DNA of 64,000 nt from Nocardioides sp. JQ2195 (GCF_012272695.1 NZ_CP050902.1:1240001-1304000), one strand, 5' to 3'. Positions 21,758-30,709 are shown, counted from the stretch's first letter. Notes: generated by a model from the sequence alone, not told the origin. Translations and numbers: made by a program.

Positions 21758-21761
<4 letters not shown>

Positions 21762-21785
21762 GGACGACCGCGTGAGGACGACCGC
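21758..21785 (+). repeat. Tandem 14-bp duplication at the ffh stop codon
   Basis: The 14-base unit GTGAGGACGACCGC occurs twice without a gap, covering the ffh stop codon and ending just before the next gene's GTG at 21789. It looks like a recent slippage duplication. Confidence 0.7.
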
Positions 21786-21788
21786 TCC

Positions 21789-22154
21789 GTGAACGTGCTG
21801 GTGGTCGACGCCGCCAATGTCGTCGGCACCCGTCCCGACGGGTGGTGGAACGACAGGGCGGGTGCTGCACGTCGGCTGCACGACCAGCTGATGGTCGCCG
21901 ACACGGCGTACGACGAGATCGTGCTGGTGCTCGAGGGCAAGGCCAAGGGCGGCGTCCGAGCGGGACGCGACGCCCACGTGCGCACCGTGCACGCCAAGGG
22001 CGCCGGCGACGACCGCATCGTCAGTGAGACCCGTGATGCGGTCGCGGCCGGTCACCGGGTCACCGTGATCACCGCCGACCGGATGCTGCAGGCACTCGTG
22101 CAGGGTGCCGGCGCGATGGCGATGTCTCCGTCGTGGTTGCTCGACCAGCTCTGA
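21789..22154 (+). CDS. NYN/PIN-like domain protein
   Basis: The 121-residue protein begins MNVLVVDAANVVGTRPDGWW, with an Asp-Ala-Ala-Asn core typical of NYN-fold nuclease-like domains (YacP type). A second acidic patch GAGDDRIVSE lies near residue 75 and VITADRMLQ near 95. Homologues in actinobacteria are often annotated as NTP pyrophosphohydrolase without clear support. A role in RNA cleavage is possible from the fold but not shown here. The GTG at 21789 lies 27 bases after ffh, so co-transcription is likely. Confidence 0.7.
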   Translation: MNVLVVDAANVVGTRPDGWWNDRAGAARRLHDQLMVADTAYDEIVLVLEGKAKGGVRAGRDAHVRTVHAKGAGDDRIVSETRDAVAAGHRVTVITADRMLQALVQGAGAMAMSPSWLLDQL

Positions 22155-22164
22155 GCCTGGCCTG

Positions 22165-22208
22165 ACGTCATACGCGGGGGTCGCTGGGGCAACCGGTTCG
22201 TATGACGT
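22165..22208. promoter_or_regulatory. Inverted repeat upstream of the amidohydrolase promoter
   Basis: ACGTCATACG (22165-22174) and CGTATGACGT (22199-22208) are perfect inverted repeats separated by 24 bases. The right arm ends 5 bases before the TACGGT -10 box. It could be a transcription-factor operator or a terminator for the upstream gene. Confidence 0.45.
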
Positions 22209-22213
22209 TCCGC

Positions 22214-22219
22214 TACGGT
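22214..22219 (+). promoter_or_regulatory. Leaderless-type -10 box of the amidohydrolase gene
   Basis: TACGGT ends 7 bases before the ATG at 22227, with no ribosome-binding site in between. Confidence 0.5.
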
Positions 22220-22226
22220 CGGATCC

Positions 22227-23300
22227 ATGACCGCCCTGAAGTTCTCCGGCCCCGTGCTGCCCGCCGGCGAGACACGTGAGCTGTACGTCGTCGACGGTGT
22301 CGTCACCCACGAGAAGCAGGCCGGCGCCGACACGGTCGCCCACGGGTGGATCGTGCCGGGCCTGGTCGACGCGCACTGCCACCTCGGCCTCGACGACGCC
22401 GGCGGGGTGAGCGACGAGGAGACCGAGCAACAGGCCATCGACGACCGTGACACGGGGGCGCTGCTGATCCGTGACTGCGGCTCACCGGTCGACACGGCGT
22501 GGATCCACGACCGCGACGACCTCCCGCGCCTGATCCGCGCCGGCCGCCACGTGGCCCGCACCCGGCGCTACATCCGCAACTACGCCGAGGAGGTCGAGCC
22601 TGAGGGGCTGGCCGCGGAGGTGGCCACCCAGGCTCGGCGCGGGGACGGCTGGGTGAAGCTGGTCGGTGACTGGATCTCACGCGACGACGGAGACCTGATG
22701 CCGAGCTTCTCGCCCGAGGAGTTCGCCGAGGCCATCCGGGTCGCCCACGAGAACGGCGCCAAGGTGACCGCGCACTGCTTCGGCCACGACGTCCTGCCCG
22801 GCCTGATCGAAGCCGGCATCGACTGCATCGAGCACGGCACCGGCCTCACCGTCGACCTGGTCGAGAAGATGGTGTCGCGCGGCACCGCGCTCGTGCCGAC
22901 GGTCATGCAGCTGGACAAGTTCCCGGAGCACGCCGAGGCGGGCCGGGCCAAGTTCCCGCGGTACGCCGCCACGATGGACGACCTGCATGCGAGGCGCCGC
23001 GAGACGCTGATGACCGCCCACGAGGCCGGGGTGGCGATGTATGCGGGCACCGACGGTGGGGGAGTCAGCCGGCACGGCAACCTGCCCGGCGAGATCGTGG
23101 CGATGCATGAGCTCGGCTTCAGCAAGGAGGCGGCCCTGGGTGCGGCGTCGTGGCGGGCCCGGGAGTGGCTCGGATGGAACAGCGGACTCGACGAGGGCGC
23201 TCCCGCCGACTTCGTGGTCTACCCGAGCAACCCGCTCGACGACCTCTCGGTGCTGCGCACCCCGAGCGCCGTCGTGCTGCGTGGCAAGATCGTTGCCTGA
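22227..23300 (+). CDS. Amidohydrolase superfamily protein
   Basis: This 357-residue protein belongs to the metal-dependent amidohydrolases, nearest to the imidazolonepropionase/prolidase-like group. The metal site is visible as VDAHCHLGLDDAG near residues 48-60, VKLVGDW near residue 145 (possible bridging Lys), TAHCFGHD near 179, EHGTGLT near 205 and the catalytic Asp in YAGTDGGGVSRHG near 275. The C-terminal beta sandwich ends with GAPADFVVYPSNPLDDL, which is characteristic. The substrate is not known. It is a single gene with its own TACGGT promoter and an inverted repeat just upstream. Confidence 0.85.
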   Translation: MTALKFSGPVLPAGETRELYVVDGVVTHEKQAGADTVAHGWIVPGLVDAHCHLGLDDAGGVSDEETEQQAIDDRDTGALLIRDCGSPVDTAWIHDRDDLPRLIRAGRHVARTRRYIRNYAEEVEPEGLAAEVATQARRGDGWVKLVGDWISRDDGDLMPSFSPEEFAEAIRVAHENGAKVTAHCFGHDVLPGLIEAGIDCIEHGTGLTVDLVEKMVSRGTALVPTVMQLDKFPEHAEAGRAKFPRYAATMDDLHARRRETLMTAHEAGVAMYAGTDGGGVSRHGNLPGEIVAMHELGFSKEAALGAASWRAREWLGWNSGLDEGAPADFVVYPSNPLDDLSVLRTPSAVVLRGKIVA

Positions 23301-23336
23301 GTTGGCCACCGGTTGCCCAGGCTGACCACCGGTTGG

Positions 23337-23372
23337 TCCGGCCGGCGAGTGGGTGCTCCGGCCGGCGAGTGG
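23337..23372 (+). repeat. Two 16-bp direct repeats in the amidohydrolase-gpx gap
   Basis: TCCGGCCGGCGAGTGG occurs at 23337-23352 and 23357-23372. Just upstream, CCACCGGTTG also occurs twice (near 23307 and 23327). The gap holds no gene. Confidence 0.65.
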
Positions 23373-23439
23373 ACCTCGCCGACACTCGGCTCGACCCAGC
23401 GAGAGGTCCGGTCCTCCGTGAACGCCTTCCGGCACTGCG

Positions 23440-23445
23440 TAAACT
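23440..23445 (+). promoter_or_regulatory. Leaderless-type -10 box of the glutathione peroxidase gene
   Basis: TAAACT ends 6 bases before the GTG at 23452. Confidence 0.5.
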
Positions 23446-23451
23446 CGCACC

Positions 23452-23934
23452 GTGCCCACACTCCACGACTTCACCGCCACCAAGCTCACCGGCGACGCGC
23501 AACCGCTCGACGCCTACCGGGGCCAGGTGGTGCTGGTGGTCAACACCGCCTCCAAGTGTGGTCTCACCCCGCAGTTCGAGGGGCTCGAGAAGCTGCACGA
23601 GCAGTACGCCGCCTACGGGCTCGCCGTGCTCGGCTTCCCCTGCAACCAGTTCGCCAGCCAGGACCCGGGCACCTCGGAGGAGATCGGGGAGTTCTGCCAG
23701 CGCAACTACGGCGTCTCGTTCCCGATGTTCGAGAAGGTCGACGTCAACGGCTCCGACGCGCACCCGCTCTACAAGTGGCTGCGCGAGGAGAAGGGCGGGC
23801 TGCTCGGCAGCCGGATCAAGTGGAACTTCACGAAGTTCCTGGTCGGTCGCGACGGCCGGGTGATCGAGCGCTATGCCCCCGCCACCAAGCCGGAGAAGAT
23901 CGCCGGTGACATCGAGAAGGCGCTCGCCGGCTGA
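23452..23934 (+). CDS. Glutathione peroxidase family protein (thioredoxin-type peroxidase)
   Basis: This 160-residue thioredoxin-fold protein reduces hydroperoxides. The peroxidatic cysteine is C36 in VVNTASKCGLTPQF. GFPCNQFASQDPG holds the conserved Gln and a second cysteine often used as resolving residue, and WNFTKFLVGRDG holds the conserved Trp and Asn. In actinobacteria, which use mycothiol, such enzymes usually take electrons from thioredoxin; this is family knowledge. The cysteine is an ordinary TGT codon, not selenocysteine. A copy of the dispersed repeat begins 3 bases after its stop. Confidence 0.92.
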   Translation: MPTLHDFTATKLTGDAQPLDAYRGQVVLVVNTASKCGLTPQFEGLEKLHEQYAAYGLAVLGFPCNQFASQDPGTSEEIGEFCQRNYGVSFPMFEKVDVNGSDAHPLYKWLREEKGGLLGSRIKWNFTKFLVGRDGRVIERYAPATKPEKIAGDIEKALAG

Positions 23935-23936
23935 GC

Positions 23937-23978
23937 GGTGGTTTCGAGACGGCTCCTTCGTCGCCTCCTCAACCTCCG
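23937..23978 (+). repeat. Dispersed repeat, copy 1
   Basis: The sequence starts GGTGGTTTCGAGACGGCTCC and ends CTCCTCAACCTCCG. It matches copies at 62622 (opposite orientation), 63031 and 63082, and more loosely 47046. It fills the gap between gpx and the convergent VanW gene. Confidence 0.8.
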
Positions 23979-23985
23979 AGTGCGC

Positions 23986-24867
23986 TCACACGATGTTGAT
24001 CACGTTGCCGTCGGCTGGTTCGTACTTCACCAGCGCACAGTTCTTCTTGACCAGTTCCTCGCCGAGGACGTTGCCCGTGCGCCGGGAGACAACGGTCCGC
24101 CAGATCTCGTTCTTGCGGAAGACCTTGCCGTCGTGGCGCAGGAACATCTCGTCGCGCGCCTCCACCTTGTAGGTCGTCTCCGGCAGCTCGTCGGCCAGGA
24201 GCTCGCCGCGCAGGTGGCGCTCATCGACATGTGCCCGCAGCTGGAAGGTGTGCTCGGTGTCGTTGCGCACCACCAGGTCGACGTAGTTGTAGACGATCGA
24301 GCAACCCACGCCCCACGGCAGCACCCGACCCTTGTCCGGGAAGGGGTCGAAGCTGTGCTCGGAGCGCTCCACGATGGTGAGCGGGGAGTGCAGGCACATC
24401 CAGTGCAGGAGGTTGGCGAGCTGACAGATGCCGCCGCCGACACCGGGTCGGGCTGCACCGTTGGACAGGCGCATGCCCTCGACGTACCCCTTGCGGCGGG
24501 TGCAGTTGCCGACTGCCTTGTTGAACGAGAACGACTCACCGGGTCGGAGCACGATGCCGTCGACGCGGGCGGAGGCGAGTCGCAGGTTCACCACCTTGTT
24601 GCGCTGGAGCACCATCTCGTCCTCGGCCAGCTCGCGCATCAGCAGTGAGGCGTGCTTCTTCACGCGCACCGGCAGCGACGTCGGACGACGCTGGGTCGCC
24701 CACGCGGTGCCGGATCGCCACCACCGGACCCGCCTGCGTGCCCGGTGGACCCGGACGGCCAGGGGATGGAGCGCCGGAACCCGCTGGGTGAGCCGGGGAG
24801 GTGCGACCACCTGGGCGGGGATCTCGAAACCGCGTTCGGCCGCCTCGGCCAGGGTCATCTTCGTCAT
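23986..24867 (-). CDS. VanW family protein
   Basis: The VanW domain is named after an accessory gene of some vancomycin-resistance clusters, and its biochemical role is unknown. The ATG at 24867 gives 293 residues; an ATG 3 codons later is possible, and upstream residues look non-coding. The domain spans about residues 100-235, with [29 protein letters not shown] and [20 protein letters not shown] as its clearest motifs. There is no signal peptide or membrane helix, but residues 30-55 are strongly basic. The gene diverges from rpsP. A TAGATT box lies near 24995 on this strand and would give a leader of about 120 bases. Confidence 0.85.
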   Translation of the reverse strand: MTKMTLAEAAERGFEIPAQVVAPPRLTQRVPALHPLAVRVHRARRRVRWWRSGTAWATQRRPTSLPVRVKKHASLLMRELAEDEMVLQRNKVVNLRLASARVDGIVLRPGESFSFNKAVGNCTRRKGYVEGMRLSNGAARPGVGGGICQLANLLHWMCLHSPLTIVERSEHSFDPFPDKGRVLPWGVGCSIVYNYVDLVVRNDTEHTFQLRAHVDERHLRGELLADELPETTYKVEARDEMFLRHDGKVFRKNEIWRTVVSRRTGNVLGEELVKKNCALVKYEPADGNVINIV

Positions 24868-25129
24868 GGTGTTCACGTCTGGTGTGACGTCGGGCTCGAC
24901 GATTTGGTTGCCGCCACTTCTCTGGGATCCTGTTCCTGCGGTGCGTTGCCCGGATGGGGTGACCAGATTTCGCCCCCACGGGTGGTGTCTGGCAGAATCT
25001 ACCGCTGAGTCCTGCACTGATGGCCCCTCTCATCCGGAGGCGCAGGATCCGCCGAATTCGTCCGACCTGGTCCCCACCCGGTTGAGGGCGATTCACCCAC
25101 ACCACAATTTCCGAGGAGACACCCACAAC

Positions 25130-25630
25130 GTGTCCGTCAAGATTCGTCTGAAGCGCATGGGCAAGATCCGTGTGCCGCAATACCGCATCGTCGTCGTCGA
25201 CTCGCGCAAGAAGCGCGACGGCAAGGTCATCGAAGAGATCGGTCTCTACCGTCCCAAGGAGGAGCCGTCGTTCATCGAGGTGACCTCCGACCGGGCGCAG
25301 TACTGGCTCGGCGTCGGCGCGCAGCCGTCCGAGGCTGTCGCCGCGATCCTCAAGATCACCGGTGACTGGCAGACCTTCAAGGGCCTCCCCGGCACCGAGG
25401 GCACCCTCAAGGTCGCCGAGCCCAAGCGCGACAAGCTCGAGATCTTCAACGAGGCGCTCAAGGAGGCCGGCAGCGACGCCAAGGGCGACGCAGTGACCAA
25501 GAAGGCCGACAAGAAGGCCGAGAAGGTCGAGGAGCCCAAGGCTGAGGAAGCTCCCGCCGAGGTCCCCGCGTCGGAGACCCCTGAGGTTGCTGCCGACGAG
25601 GCCGAGTCGGCCGAGACCACCGAGGCCTGA
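25130..25630 (+). CDS. rpsP: 30S ribosomal protein bS16 with long C-terminal tail
   Basis: bS16 is a small-subunit assembly protein. The GTG at 25130 lies 11 bases after GAGGAG and gives [20 protein letters not shown], the normal start. The conserved core ends near residue 85 ([17 protein letters not shown]). A tail of about 80 residues rich in Lys, Ala and Glu follows, including repeated Lys-Lys-Ala and Glu-Ala-Pro runs. Actinobacterial bS16 proteins commonly have such tails, whereas most bacterial ones are 75-90 residues. It is followed by khpA after 5 bases, so the two form an operon. Confidence 0.95.
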   Translation: MSVKIRLKRMGKIRVPQYRIVVVDSRKKRDGKVIEEIGLYRPKEEPSFIEVTSDRAQYWLGVGAQPSEAVAAILKITGDWQTFKGLPGTEGTLKVAEPKRDKLEIFNEALKEAGSDAKGDAVTKKADKKAEKVEEPKAEEAPAEVPASETPEVAADEAESAETTEA

Positions 25631-25635
25631 GCCCG

Positions 25636-25878
25636 ATGCTGGCCGACGCGCTCGAGCACCTGGTCCGCGGTGTCGTCGACAACCCCGACGACGTCACGGT
25701 CCGCGACAAGCAGCTGCGCCACGGCTCGGTCCTCGAGGTGCGCGTGCACCCCGATGACCTGGGCAAGGTGATCGGCCGCGGCGGTCGCACGGCGTCCGCG
25801 TTCCGCACCGTCGTCTCGGCCCTCGCCGGCCGTGGCGGTGCCCGCGTGGACTTCGTCGACGTCGACCGTCGCCGCTGA
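25636..25878 (+). CDS. khpA: KH-domain RNA-binding protein KhpA
   Basis: This 80-residue protein is a single KH domain with the nucleic-acid-binding GXXG loop in LGKVIGRGGRTASAFR near residues 42-57. KhpA, usually with KhpB, binds small and messenger RNAs in Gram-positive bacteria. It sits 5 bases after rpsP in the standard order rpsP-khpA-rimM-trmD. A strong 41-bp palindromic hairpin follows, and rimM has its own promoter. Confidence 0.92.
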   Translation: MLADALEHLVRGVVDNPDDVTVRDKQLRHGSVLEVRVHPDDLGKVIGRGGRTASAFRTVVSALAGRGGARVDFVDVDRRR

Positions 25879-25894
25879 GCGACACGCCACACCA

Positions 25895-25935
25895 GCGCGC
25901 GATCCACTGTCACCCGGTGACAGCGGATCGCGCGC
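25895..25935. terminator. Strong terminator after khpA
   Basis: This 41-base stretch is an almost perfect palindrome. GCGCGCGATCC pairs with GGATCGCGCGC and, inside, CTGTCACC pairs with GGTGACAG, with one A/C mismatch between the two stems. TTGTCGTTTCC follows, which is T-rich for this genome. Confidence 0.75.
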
Positions 25936-25998
25936 TTGTCGTTTCCTGACCCCGTGCGCACACCAGGTGCGCCCCCGTCGCGCCACCAGCCACACCAC

Positions 25999-26004
25999 TA
26001 GGAT
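25999..26004 (+). promoter_or_regulatory. Leaderless-type -10 box of rimM
   Basis: TAGGAT ends 6 bases before the GTG at 26011. No ribosome-binding site is present, and a terminator precedes it. Confidence 0.6.
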
Positions 26005-26010
26005 TCCTCC

Positions 26011-26571
26011 GTGGAACAGATCGAACTTGTCGTCGGCCGCATCGGCAAGCCCCATGGCATCCGCGGCGAGGTGACCGTCGACGTCCGCACCGACGAGCCC
26101 GAGCGCCGCTTCGCCGTCGGTACGACGTTGCGCGCGGAGCGGCCCGGGGGAAGCGCCGGCAAGGCGGCGCAGAGCACGCTGCGCTCGGTCACGGTGAAGT
26201 CGAGCCGGTGGCACCAAGGGGTGCTGCTGCTCGGCCTCGAGGAGGTCGGCTCCCGCAACGACGCCGAGACCGTGCGCGGTCTCGTGCTGCACGCGTCGAT
26301 CGACGCCTCGGCCACCCCCGAGGACCCCGACGAGTACTACGACCACCAGCTGATCGGGCTCGCTGCCCACGACGTCGACGGCACGCACCTCGGTGAGGTG
26401 ACGCGTGTCGTGCACGGTGGCGCCCAGGACCTGCTCCAGATCCGCACCCCGGATCGCCGGGACACCCTGGTGCCGTTCGTGAAGGCACTGGTGCCCGAGG
26501 TCGACCTGCCCGGCAACCGGGTCGTGGTCGCGGACCGTCCGGGCCTGGTCACTCCTCTCGAGGACGACTGA
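26011..26571 (+). CDS. rimM: Ribosome maturation factor RimM
   Basis: RimM helps mature the 30S head by binding uS19 and 16S rRNA. The 186-residue protein begins [20 protein letters not shown], the conserved N-terminal RimM motif. The C-terminal PRC-barrel domain is visible as [11 protein letters not shown] near residue 110 and [13 protein letters not shown] near residue 153. The GTG start follows a TAGGAT box by 6 bases. trmD begins 10 bases after the stop, so both are probably co-transcribed. Confidence 0.95.
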   Translation: MEQIELVVGRIGKPHGIRGEVTVDVRTDEPERRFAVGTTLRAERPGGSAGKAAQSTLRSVTVKSSRWHQGVLLLGLEEVGSRNDAETVRGLVLHASIDASATPEDPDEYYDHQLIGLAAHDVDGTHLGEVTRVVHGGAQDLLQIRTPDRRDTLVPFVKALVPEVDLPGNRVVVADRPGLVTPLEDD

Positions 26572-26581
26572 GCGGCCACCG

Positions 26582-27748
26582 ATGCGCATCGACCTGGTCT
26601 CGATCTTCCCCGACTACTTCGCGCCCCTGGAGCTCTCGCTGCCGGGGAAGGCGCGGGCCAAAGGCCTGCTCGACCTGCACGTCCACGACCTGCGGCAGTG
26701 GACCACCGACAAGCACCACACGACCGACGACACCCCCTACGGCGGTGGAGCCGGCATGGTGATGAAGCCGGAGCCGTGGGGCGCCGCGTTCGACGACCTC
26801 GACGTCGAGGGCGCGACGATCATCTTCACCACGCCGAGCGGTGCGCCGTTCAGCCAACAGATGGCCCGTGAGCTGGCCACCCACGAGCGACTCGTCTTCG
26901 CGTGCGGCCGCTATGAAGGCATCGACCAGCGGGTCATCGACCACGCACGCACGCGCGCTGACGTCCGCGAGGTGTCGATCGGCGACTACGTGCTCAACGG
27001 GGGAGAGGTGGCCGCCCTGGCGATCACCGAGGCGGTCGTTCGCCTCGTTCCGGGCTTCATGGGCAACCCGGAGTCGCTGGCCGAGGAGTCGCACGAGGAC
27101 GGTCTGCTGGAGTACCCGGTGTTCACGAAGCCGGCTTCCTGGCGCGAGCTCGACGTCCCGCCGGTGCTGTTGTCGGGCAACCACGCGGCGATCGCGACGT
27201 GGCGCCACGAGCAGGCGAAGCACCGCACGGCCGAGCGCCGCCCCGACCTGCTGCACGCCTCGCAGGCGCTCACCGTCGGTGACCTGCGCGACCTGGAGGT
27301 GCGCCCCGCGAGCCGGGCTGACGCCGGCGAGATCCTGACGTTGCAACGCGCCTGCTGGATGCAGGAGGCGCAGGCCAACCCGGGCATCGAGATCCCTCCG
27401 TTGCACGAGTCGCTGGCCGACGTGGTCGCGTCGCTCGAGACCTGGACGACCCACGTCGTACGCCATCACGGGCGGCTGCTCGCGTCGTGCCGGGGACGCC
27501 TCGATGGCACCACCTGGGACATCGGCCGGTTGATGGTGGCTCCCGACCTGCAGGGGCGCGGCTTGGGCCGATGGATCCTCCAGCACGCCGAGTCGCTGGC
27601 ACCCGGGCAGGCCACGTCGTACTCGCTCTTCACCGGCGCCAGGAGCACCGAGAACCTGCGGATGTACAAGAAGGCCGGCTACCGCAACACGGGCGCCGTC
27701 GACGGAGTCCCGGGTGCGGTGCTGCTGACCAAGCGCAGGATTTTCTGA
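26582..27748 (+). CDS. trmD: tRNA (guanine-37-N1)-methyltransferase fused to a GNAT domain
   Basis: TrmD makes m1G37 in tRNAs and prevents +1 frameshifting. Residues 1 to about 235 are a complete Trm[14 protein letters not shown] at the start, [16 protein letters not shown] near 50, and the trefoil-knot SAM site [11 protein letters not shown] near 131-141. [18 protein letters not shown] then leads out of the domain. Residues about 240-388 form a GNAT acetyltransferase domain, with the acetyl-CoA pyrophosphate loop LQGRGLGRW at 323-331 and [14 protein letters not shown] near 360. The frame is continuous across both parts. A normal TrmD is about 230-250 residues, so the second domain is an addition with unknown acceptor. 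Confidence 0.93.
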   Translation: MRIDLVSIFPDYFAPLELSLPGKARAKGLLDLHVHDLRQWTTDKHHTTDDTPYGGGAGMVMKPEPWGAAFDDLDVEGATIIFTTPSGAPFSQQMARELATHERLVFACGRYEGIDQRVIDHARTRADVREVSIGDYVLNGGEVAALAITEAVVRLVPGFMGNPESLAEESHEDGLLEYPVFTKPASWRELDVPPVLLSGNHAAIATWRHEQAKHRTAERRPDLLHASQALTVGDLRDLEVRPASRADAGEILTLQRACWMQEAQANPGIEIPPLHESLADVVASLETWTTHVVRHHGRLLASCRGRLDGTTWDIGRLMVAPDLQGRGLGRWILQHAESLAPGQATSYSLFTGARSTENLRMYKKAGYRNTGAVDGVPGAVLLTKRRIF

Positions 27749-27953
27749 CTCGCTGCCCGATGTGGCAAACTTCGTCCTTGGTCCACTCGGCCGAAGGATC
27801 GCTCCACGTCCCTTGATGTGGAGGATCTGTGTCTCGCCTCCTGCCACAGGGGGAGCGGGCGCCGCCGGCCAGCACCATTGGACCACCGCCGATCGACACC
27901 CGATCACACAACACTGTCCGCGGCTGACCTGTGGCACTCGCGAGGAGATTGAC
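27749..27953 (+). other. Leader region upstream of rplS
   Basis: These 205 bases between trmD and rplS contain no gene with coding character. They may be the rplS 5' untranslated region. GAGGAG at 27942-27947 is the rplS ribosome-binding site. No known riboswitch consensus was recognised. Confidence 0.35.
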
Positions 27954-28304
27954 ATGGCAAACCTCATCGACCAGCTGGCCAGCGAGAAGCTTCGCAGCGA
28001 CCTGCCCGAGTTCCGCGCCGGCGACACCGTCAAGGTCGACGTGAAGGTCATCGAAGGCTCGCGCTCGCGTGTCCAGGTGTTCCAGGGCGTCGTCATCCGC
28101 GTGCAGGGCTCCGGCGTCGGCCGCACCTTCACGGTTCGCAAGGTCTCCTTCGGCGTCGGTGTCGAGCGGACCTTCCCGCTGCACTCCCCGATCTTCGAGT
28201 CGATCGAGGTCGTCACCCGCGGTGACGTCCGCCGCTCGAAGCTCTACTACCTGCGCAACCTGCGCGGCAAGGCTGCCAAGATCAAGGAGCGCCGCGAGGC
28301 CTGA
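27954..28304 (+). CDS. rplS: 50S ribosomal protein bL19
   Basis: bL19 lies at the interface of the ribosomal subunits. The 116-residue protein begins [20 protein letters not shown] and ends with [18 protein letters not shown], both conserved. The central [20 protein letters not shown] is the family signature. The ATG is 6 bases after GAGGAG. It lies in the usual place between trmD and lepB. Confidence 0.97.
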   Translation: MANLIDQLASEKLRSDLPEFRAGDTVKVDVKVIEGSRSRVQVFQGVVIRVQGSGVGRTFTVRKVSFGVGVERTFPLHSPIFESIEVVTRGDVRRSKLYYLRNLRGKAAKIKERREA

Positions 28305-28329
28305 GCGCGAGACTCGACCCCACAAGGTC

Positions 28330-28335
28330 TAGGCT
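28330..28335 (+). promoter_or_regulatory. Leaderless-type -10 box of lepB
   Basis: TAGGCT ends 7 bases before the GTG at 28343. Confidence 0.6.
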
Positions 28336-28342
28336 CTGCCGC

Positions 28343-29194
28343 GTGACTTCAGAAGACCGCGACGACCTCCACGACGAGGCCGGCACCACAGGTTCCGGGA
28401 ACGACGAGGAGGCGTCGCGGTCTTCGCGTTCCCGGAGCACCGGTGACGACGCCGACGCGGGCACGACGGGCGGCGGCAAGGTGAAGCGCAAGCGCAAGCA
28501 GCTGCCGATCTGGCAGGAGACGATCCTGCTGATCGGCATCGCGCTGGTCCTCGCGATCGTGATCAAGGCCTTCTTCGTCCAGGCGTTCTACATCCCGTCG
28601 GAGTCGATGGAGCCGGGCCTGATCAAGAACGACCGGATCCTGGTGCAGAAGGTGTCCTACTGGGGTTCCGGTGAGCCCGAGCGTGGCGACGTGGTGGTGT
28701 TCAAGGACCCGGGCGGCTGGCTCGGGCCCGGTGAGGACGAGGGCCCGTCCAACCTGCTCGCCGAGGGCATGGCCAGGATCGGCCTCTACCCGACCGGTGG
28801 TCACCTGGTGAAACGGGTGATCGGCGTCTCCGGCGACCACGTCACCTGTTGTGACGAGCAGGGCCGCCTCTCGATCAACGGCCACGTGATGGACGAGGGC
28901 GACTACATCAAGGGCGACGCCGAGTGTGCAGCGCCGCAGAGCCCGATCAACTGCAACCTCGACGTCACGATTCCTTCCGGCTACCTCTTGGTGATGGGGG
29001 ACAACCGGGGCAACTCGCGAGACTCGACCGCCCACATGTGCGCCAACCCGAAGCGTGAGCAGTGCCCGCCCAGTCGTGGCCTGGTGCCGGTCGAGGACGT
29101 GGTGGGCAAGGTGTTCGCCCTGGTCTGGCCCAAGGACCGCTTCCATCGGATCAAGCGTCCTGCTGTCTTCGAGGACGTCCCGGACTCCGAGTGA
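28343..29194 (+). CDS. lepB: Signal peptidase I
   Basis: Signal peptidase I cleaves signal peptides from exported proteins at the outer face of the membrane. Of its 283 residues, the first 50 are a disordered Ser/Asp/Thr-rich and then basic cytosolic segment. One transmembrane helix covers about 58-78. The catalytic serine is S88 in [10 protein letters not shown] and the general-base lysine is K157 in [19 protein letters not shown] is the conserved box E. A Cys pair in HVTCCDEQG is unusual in position. Its stop overlaps the rnhB GTG. Confidence 0.96.
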   Translation: MTSEDRDDLHDEAGTTGSGNDEEASRSSRSRSTGDDADAGTTGGGKVKRKRKQLPIWQETILLIGIALVLAIVIKAFFVQAFYIPSESMEPGLIKNDRILVQKVSYWGSGEPERGDVVVFKDPGGWLGPGEDEGPSNLLAEGMARIGLYPTGGHLVKRVIGVSGDHVTCCDEQGRLSINGHVMDEGDYIKGDAECAAPQSPINCNLDVTIPSGYLLVMGDNRGNSRDSTAHMCANPKREQCPPSRGLVPVEDVVGKVFALVWPKDRFHRIKRPAVFEDVPDSE

Positions 29195-29901
29195 ACGCGC
29201 CGACCCTGCGCTTCGAACGCAGCCTCCTGCGCGACGGTCACACCTACCTGGCCGCCGCGGACGAGGTGGGCCGCGGTGCGCTCTGCGGGCCCGTCACCAT
29301 CGGCATGGTGGTGATCGCCGAGACCACGCGTACGGCGCCCCAAGGGGTCCGCGACAGCAAGCTGCTGACACCGGCTGCACGTGAGCGCCTTGCGCCACGG
29401 ATCCGACGCTGGGCGCTCTCGCACTCCGTCGGTCATGCCACCCCGGCCGAGATCGACGAGTTCGGCATCATGGCGGCGTTGCGGATGGCCGGCCACCGTG
29501 CACTCGCCGGGTTGTCGGTGACTCCCGACCTGGTCCTGCTGGACGGCAACCACGACTACCTCACCCCGCGGGAGCAGCCGGGGCTGTTCGGTGACGAGCC
29601 CGCGGCGCCCGTCGTCGTACCCCCGGTGGTGACCGCGATCAAGGCGGACATGCGGTGCTCCGCGGTCGCTGCTGCGAGCGTCCTGGCCAAGACCACGCGT
29701 GACGCGATGATGGTCGAGCTGGCGGGCGCCCACCCGGCGTACGGCTGGCTGGAGAACAAGGGCTACTCGGCGCCGGAGCACCTCGCCGCGCTCGCAGAGC
29801 TGGGCCCGACCGTGCACCACCGGCGTTCGTGGAACCTGCCCGGTGTGGTCCGCGCCGACCCCATAGACTCGCCCCACCCGCGACAGGAGGAGTGCTCATG
29901 A
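29191..29901 (+). CDS. rnhB: Ribonuclease HII
   Basis: RNase HII removes RNA from RNA-DNA hybrids and single ribonucleotides from DNA. The GTG at 29191 overlaps the lepB stop (GTGA), giving 236 residues; the frame is open further upstream but lies inside lepB. Catalytic residues appear in [13 protein letters not shown] near residue 22, LLDGNHDYL near 115 and [20 protein letters not shown] near 155. Codons downstream give [13 protein letters not shown], also conserved. The stop overlaps the next ATG. A TAGACT box at 29864-29869 inside its 3' end could start a transcript for DUF2469. Confidence 0.93.
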   Translation: MNAPTLRFERSLLRDGHTYLAAADEVGRGALCGPVTIGMVVIAETTRTAPQGVRDSKLLTPAARERLAPRIRRWALSHSVGHATPAEIDEFGIMAALRMAGHRALAGLSVTPDLVLLDGNHDYLTPREQPGLFGDEPAAPVVVPPVVTAIKADMRCSAVAAASVLAKTTRDAMMVELAGAHPAYGWLENKGYSAPEHLAALAELGPTVHHRRSWNLPGVVRADPIDSPHPRQEECS

Positions 29902-30206
29902 GTGCCGAGGATCTCGAGAAGTACGAGACCGAGATGGAGCTCAACCTCTATCGCGAGTACCGCGACGTGGTGTCGATCTTCAAGTACGTCGTCGAGACGG
30001 ACCGCCGCTTCTACCTGTGCAACGCGGTCGACGTGAAGGCACGCACCGAGTCCGGCGACGTCTTCTTCGAGGTGTCGATGAGTGACGCATGGGTCTGGGA
30101 CATGTACCGCCCCGCGCGGTTCGCGAAGAACGTCAAGGTGCTCACCTTCAAGGACGTCAACGTCGAGGAGCTCGCGGCCTCCGACTTCGAGCCGCCCAAG
30201 CCCTGA
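29898..30206 (+). CDS. DUF2469 family protein
   Basis: This 102-residue protein begins [20 protein letters not shown] and contains [19 protein letters not shown] and [20 protein letters not shown]. It is the actinobacterial family of unknown function that almost always lies after rnhB and before yraN. AGGAGGAG lies 5 bases before the ATG at 29898, which overlaps the rnhB stop. There is no signal peptide or membrane segment. Confidence 0.9.
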   Translation: MSAEDLEKYETEMELNLYREYRDVVSIFKYVVETDRRFYLCNAVDVKARTESGDVFFEVSMSDAWVWDMYRPARFAKNVKVLTFKDVNVEELAASDFEPPKP

Positions 30207-30340
30207 TCGACCCCGCCGTGACGCGTTCGAGCCGCCAACTCTCCACAGCAGCCCACTCACCCCGACTTCTCCACCGCCTGCCCATTTCCTGATCTCGCCC
30301 GTCCCCGTGCCCGACCACTCTTGGCCCAGGAGGTCAGGAC

Positions 30341-30709
30341 ATGGGTTCGATGGCACAGCAGAGACAGGCACTCGGTGCCTACGGCGAGGCGATCGCGGCT
30401 CGCCACCTGATCGAGCGGGGCATGGTCCTGCTCGACCACAACTGGCGATGTGATGACGGCGAGATCGACCTGGTCCTGCGCGACGGCAGGACACTGGTCT
30501 TCTGCGAGGTCAAGACCCGCAGGTCGTCGTCGTACGGCACGCCCCACGAGGCCGTGACCGTGACCAAGTTCGCCCGGATGCGCCGGTTGGCGAGCCAGTG
30601 GATGGCGGCCAGTGGTGCCCGCGAAGCCGACGTACGCCTCGATGTCGTGGCGATCGTCTGCCCGAAGGGCGGCACACCGACCATCGAGCACCTCCGGGGG
30701 ATCGGCTGA
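30341..30709 (+). CDS. UPF0102/YraN family nuclease-like protein
   Basis: The 122-residue protein has a restriction-endonuclease-like fold signature: GEIDLVLRDGRTLVFCEVKTR near residues 47-67, with Asp, Glu-x-Lys spaced as in PD-(D/E)XK enzymes. LGAYGEAIAARHL near residue 12 is the other hallmark. Its function is unknown, and a link to DNA processing is inferred from its constant pairing with comM and dprA. GGAGGT lies 8 bases before the ATG. The stop overlaps the comM ATG (TGATG). Confidence 0.92.
   Translation: MGSMAQQRQALGAYGEAIAARHLIERGMVLLDHNWRCDDGEIDLVLRDGRTLVFCEVKTRRSSSYGTPHEAVTVTKFARMRRLASQWMAASGAREADVRLDVVAIVCPKGGTPTIEHLRGIG

Noticed and set aside
23301..23372. CRISPR-like array
   Set aside because: Only two copies of a 16-bp unit with a 4-base gap, no spacers and no cas genes.
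27749..27953. Possible riboswitch or L19 leader upstream of rplS
   Set aside because: No known consensus or convincing nested stems were seen by eye, so it is listed only as a leader region.
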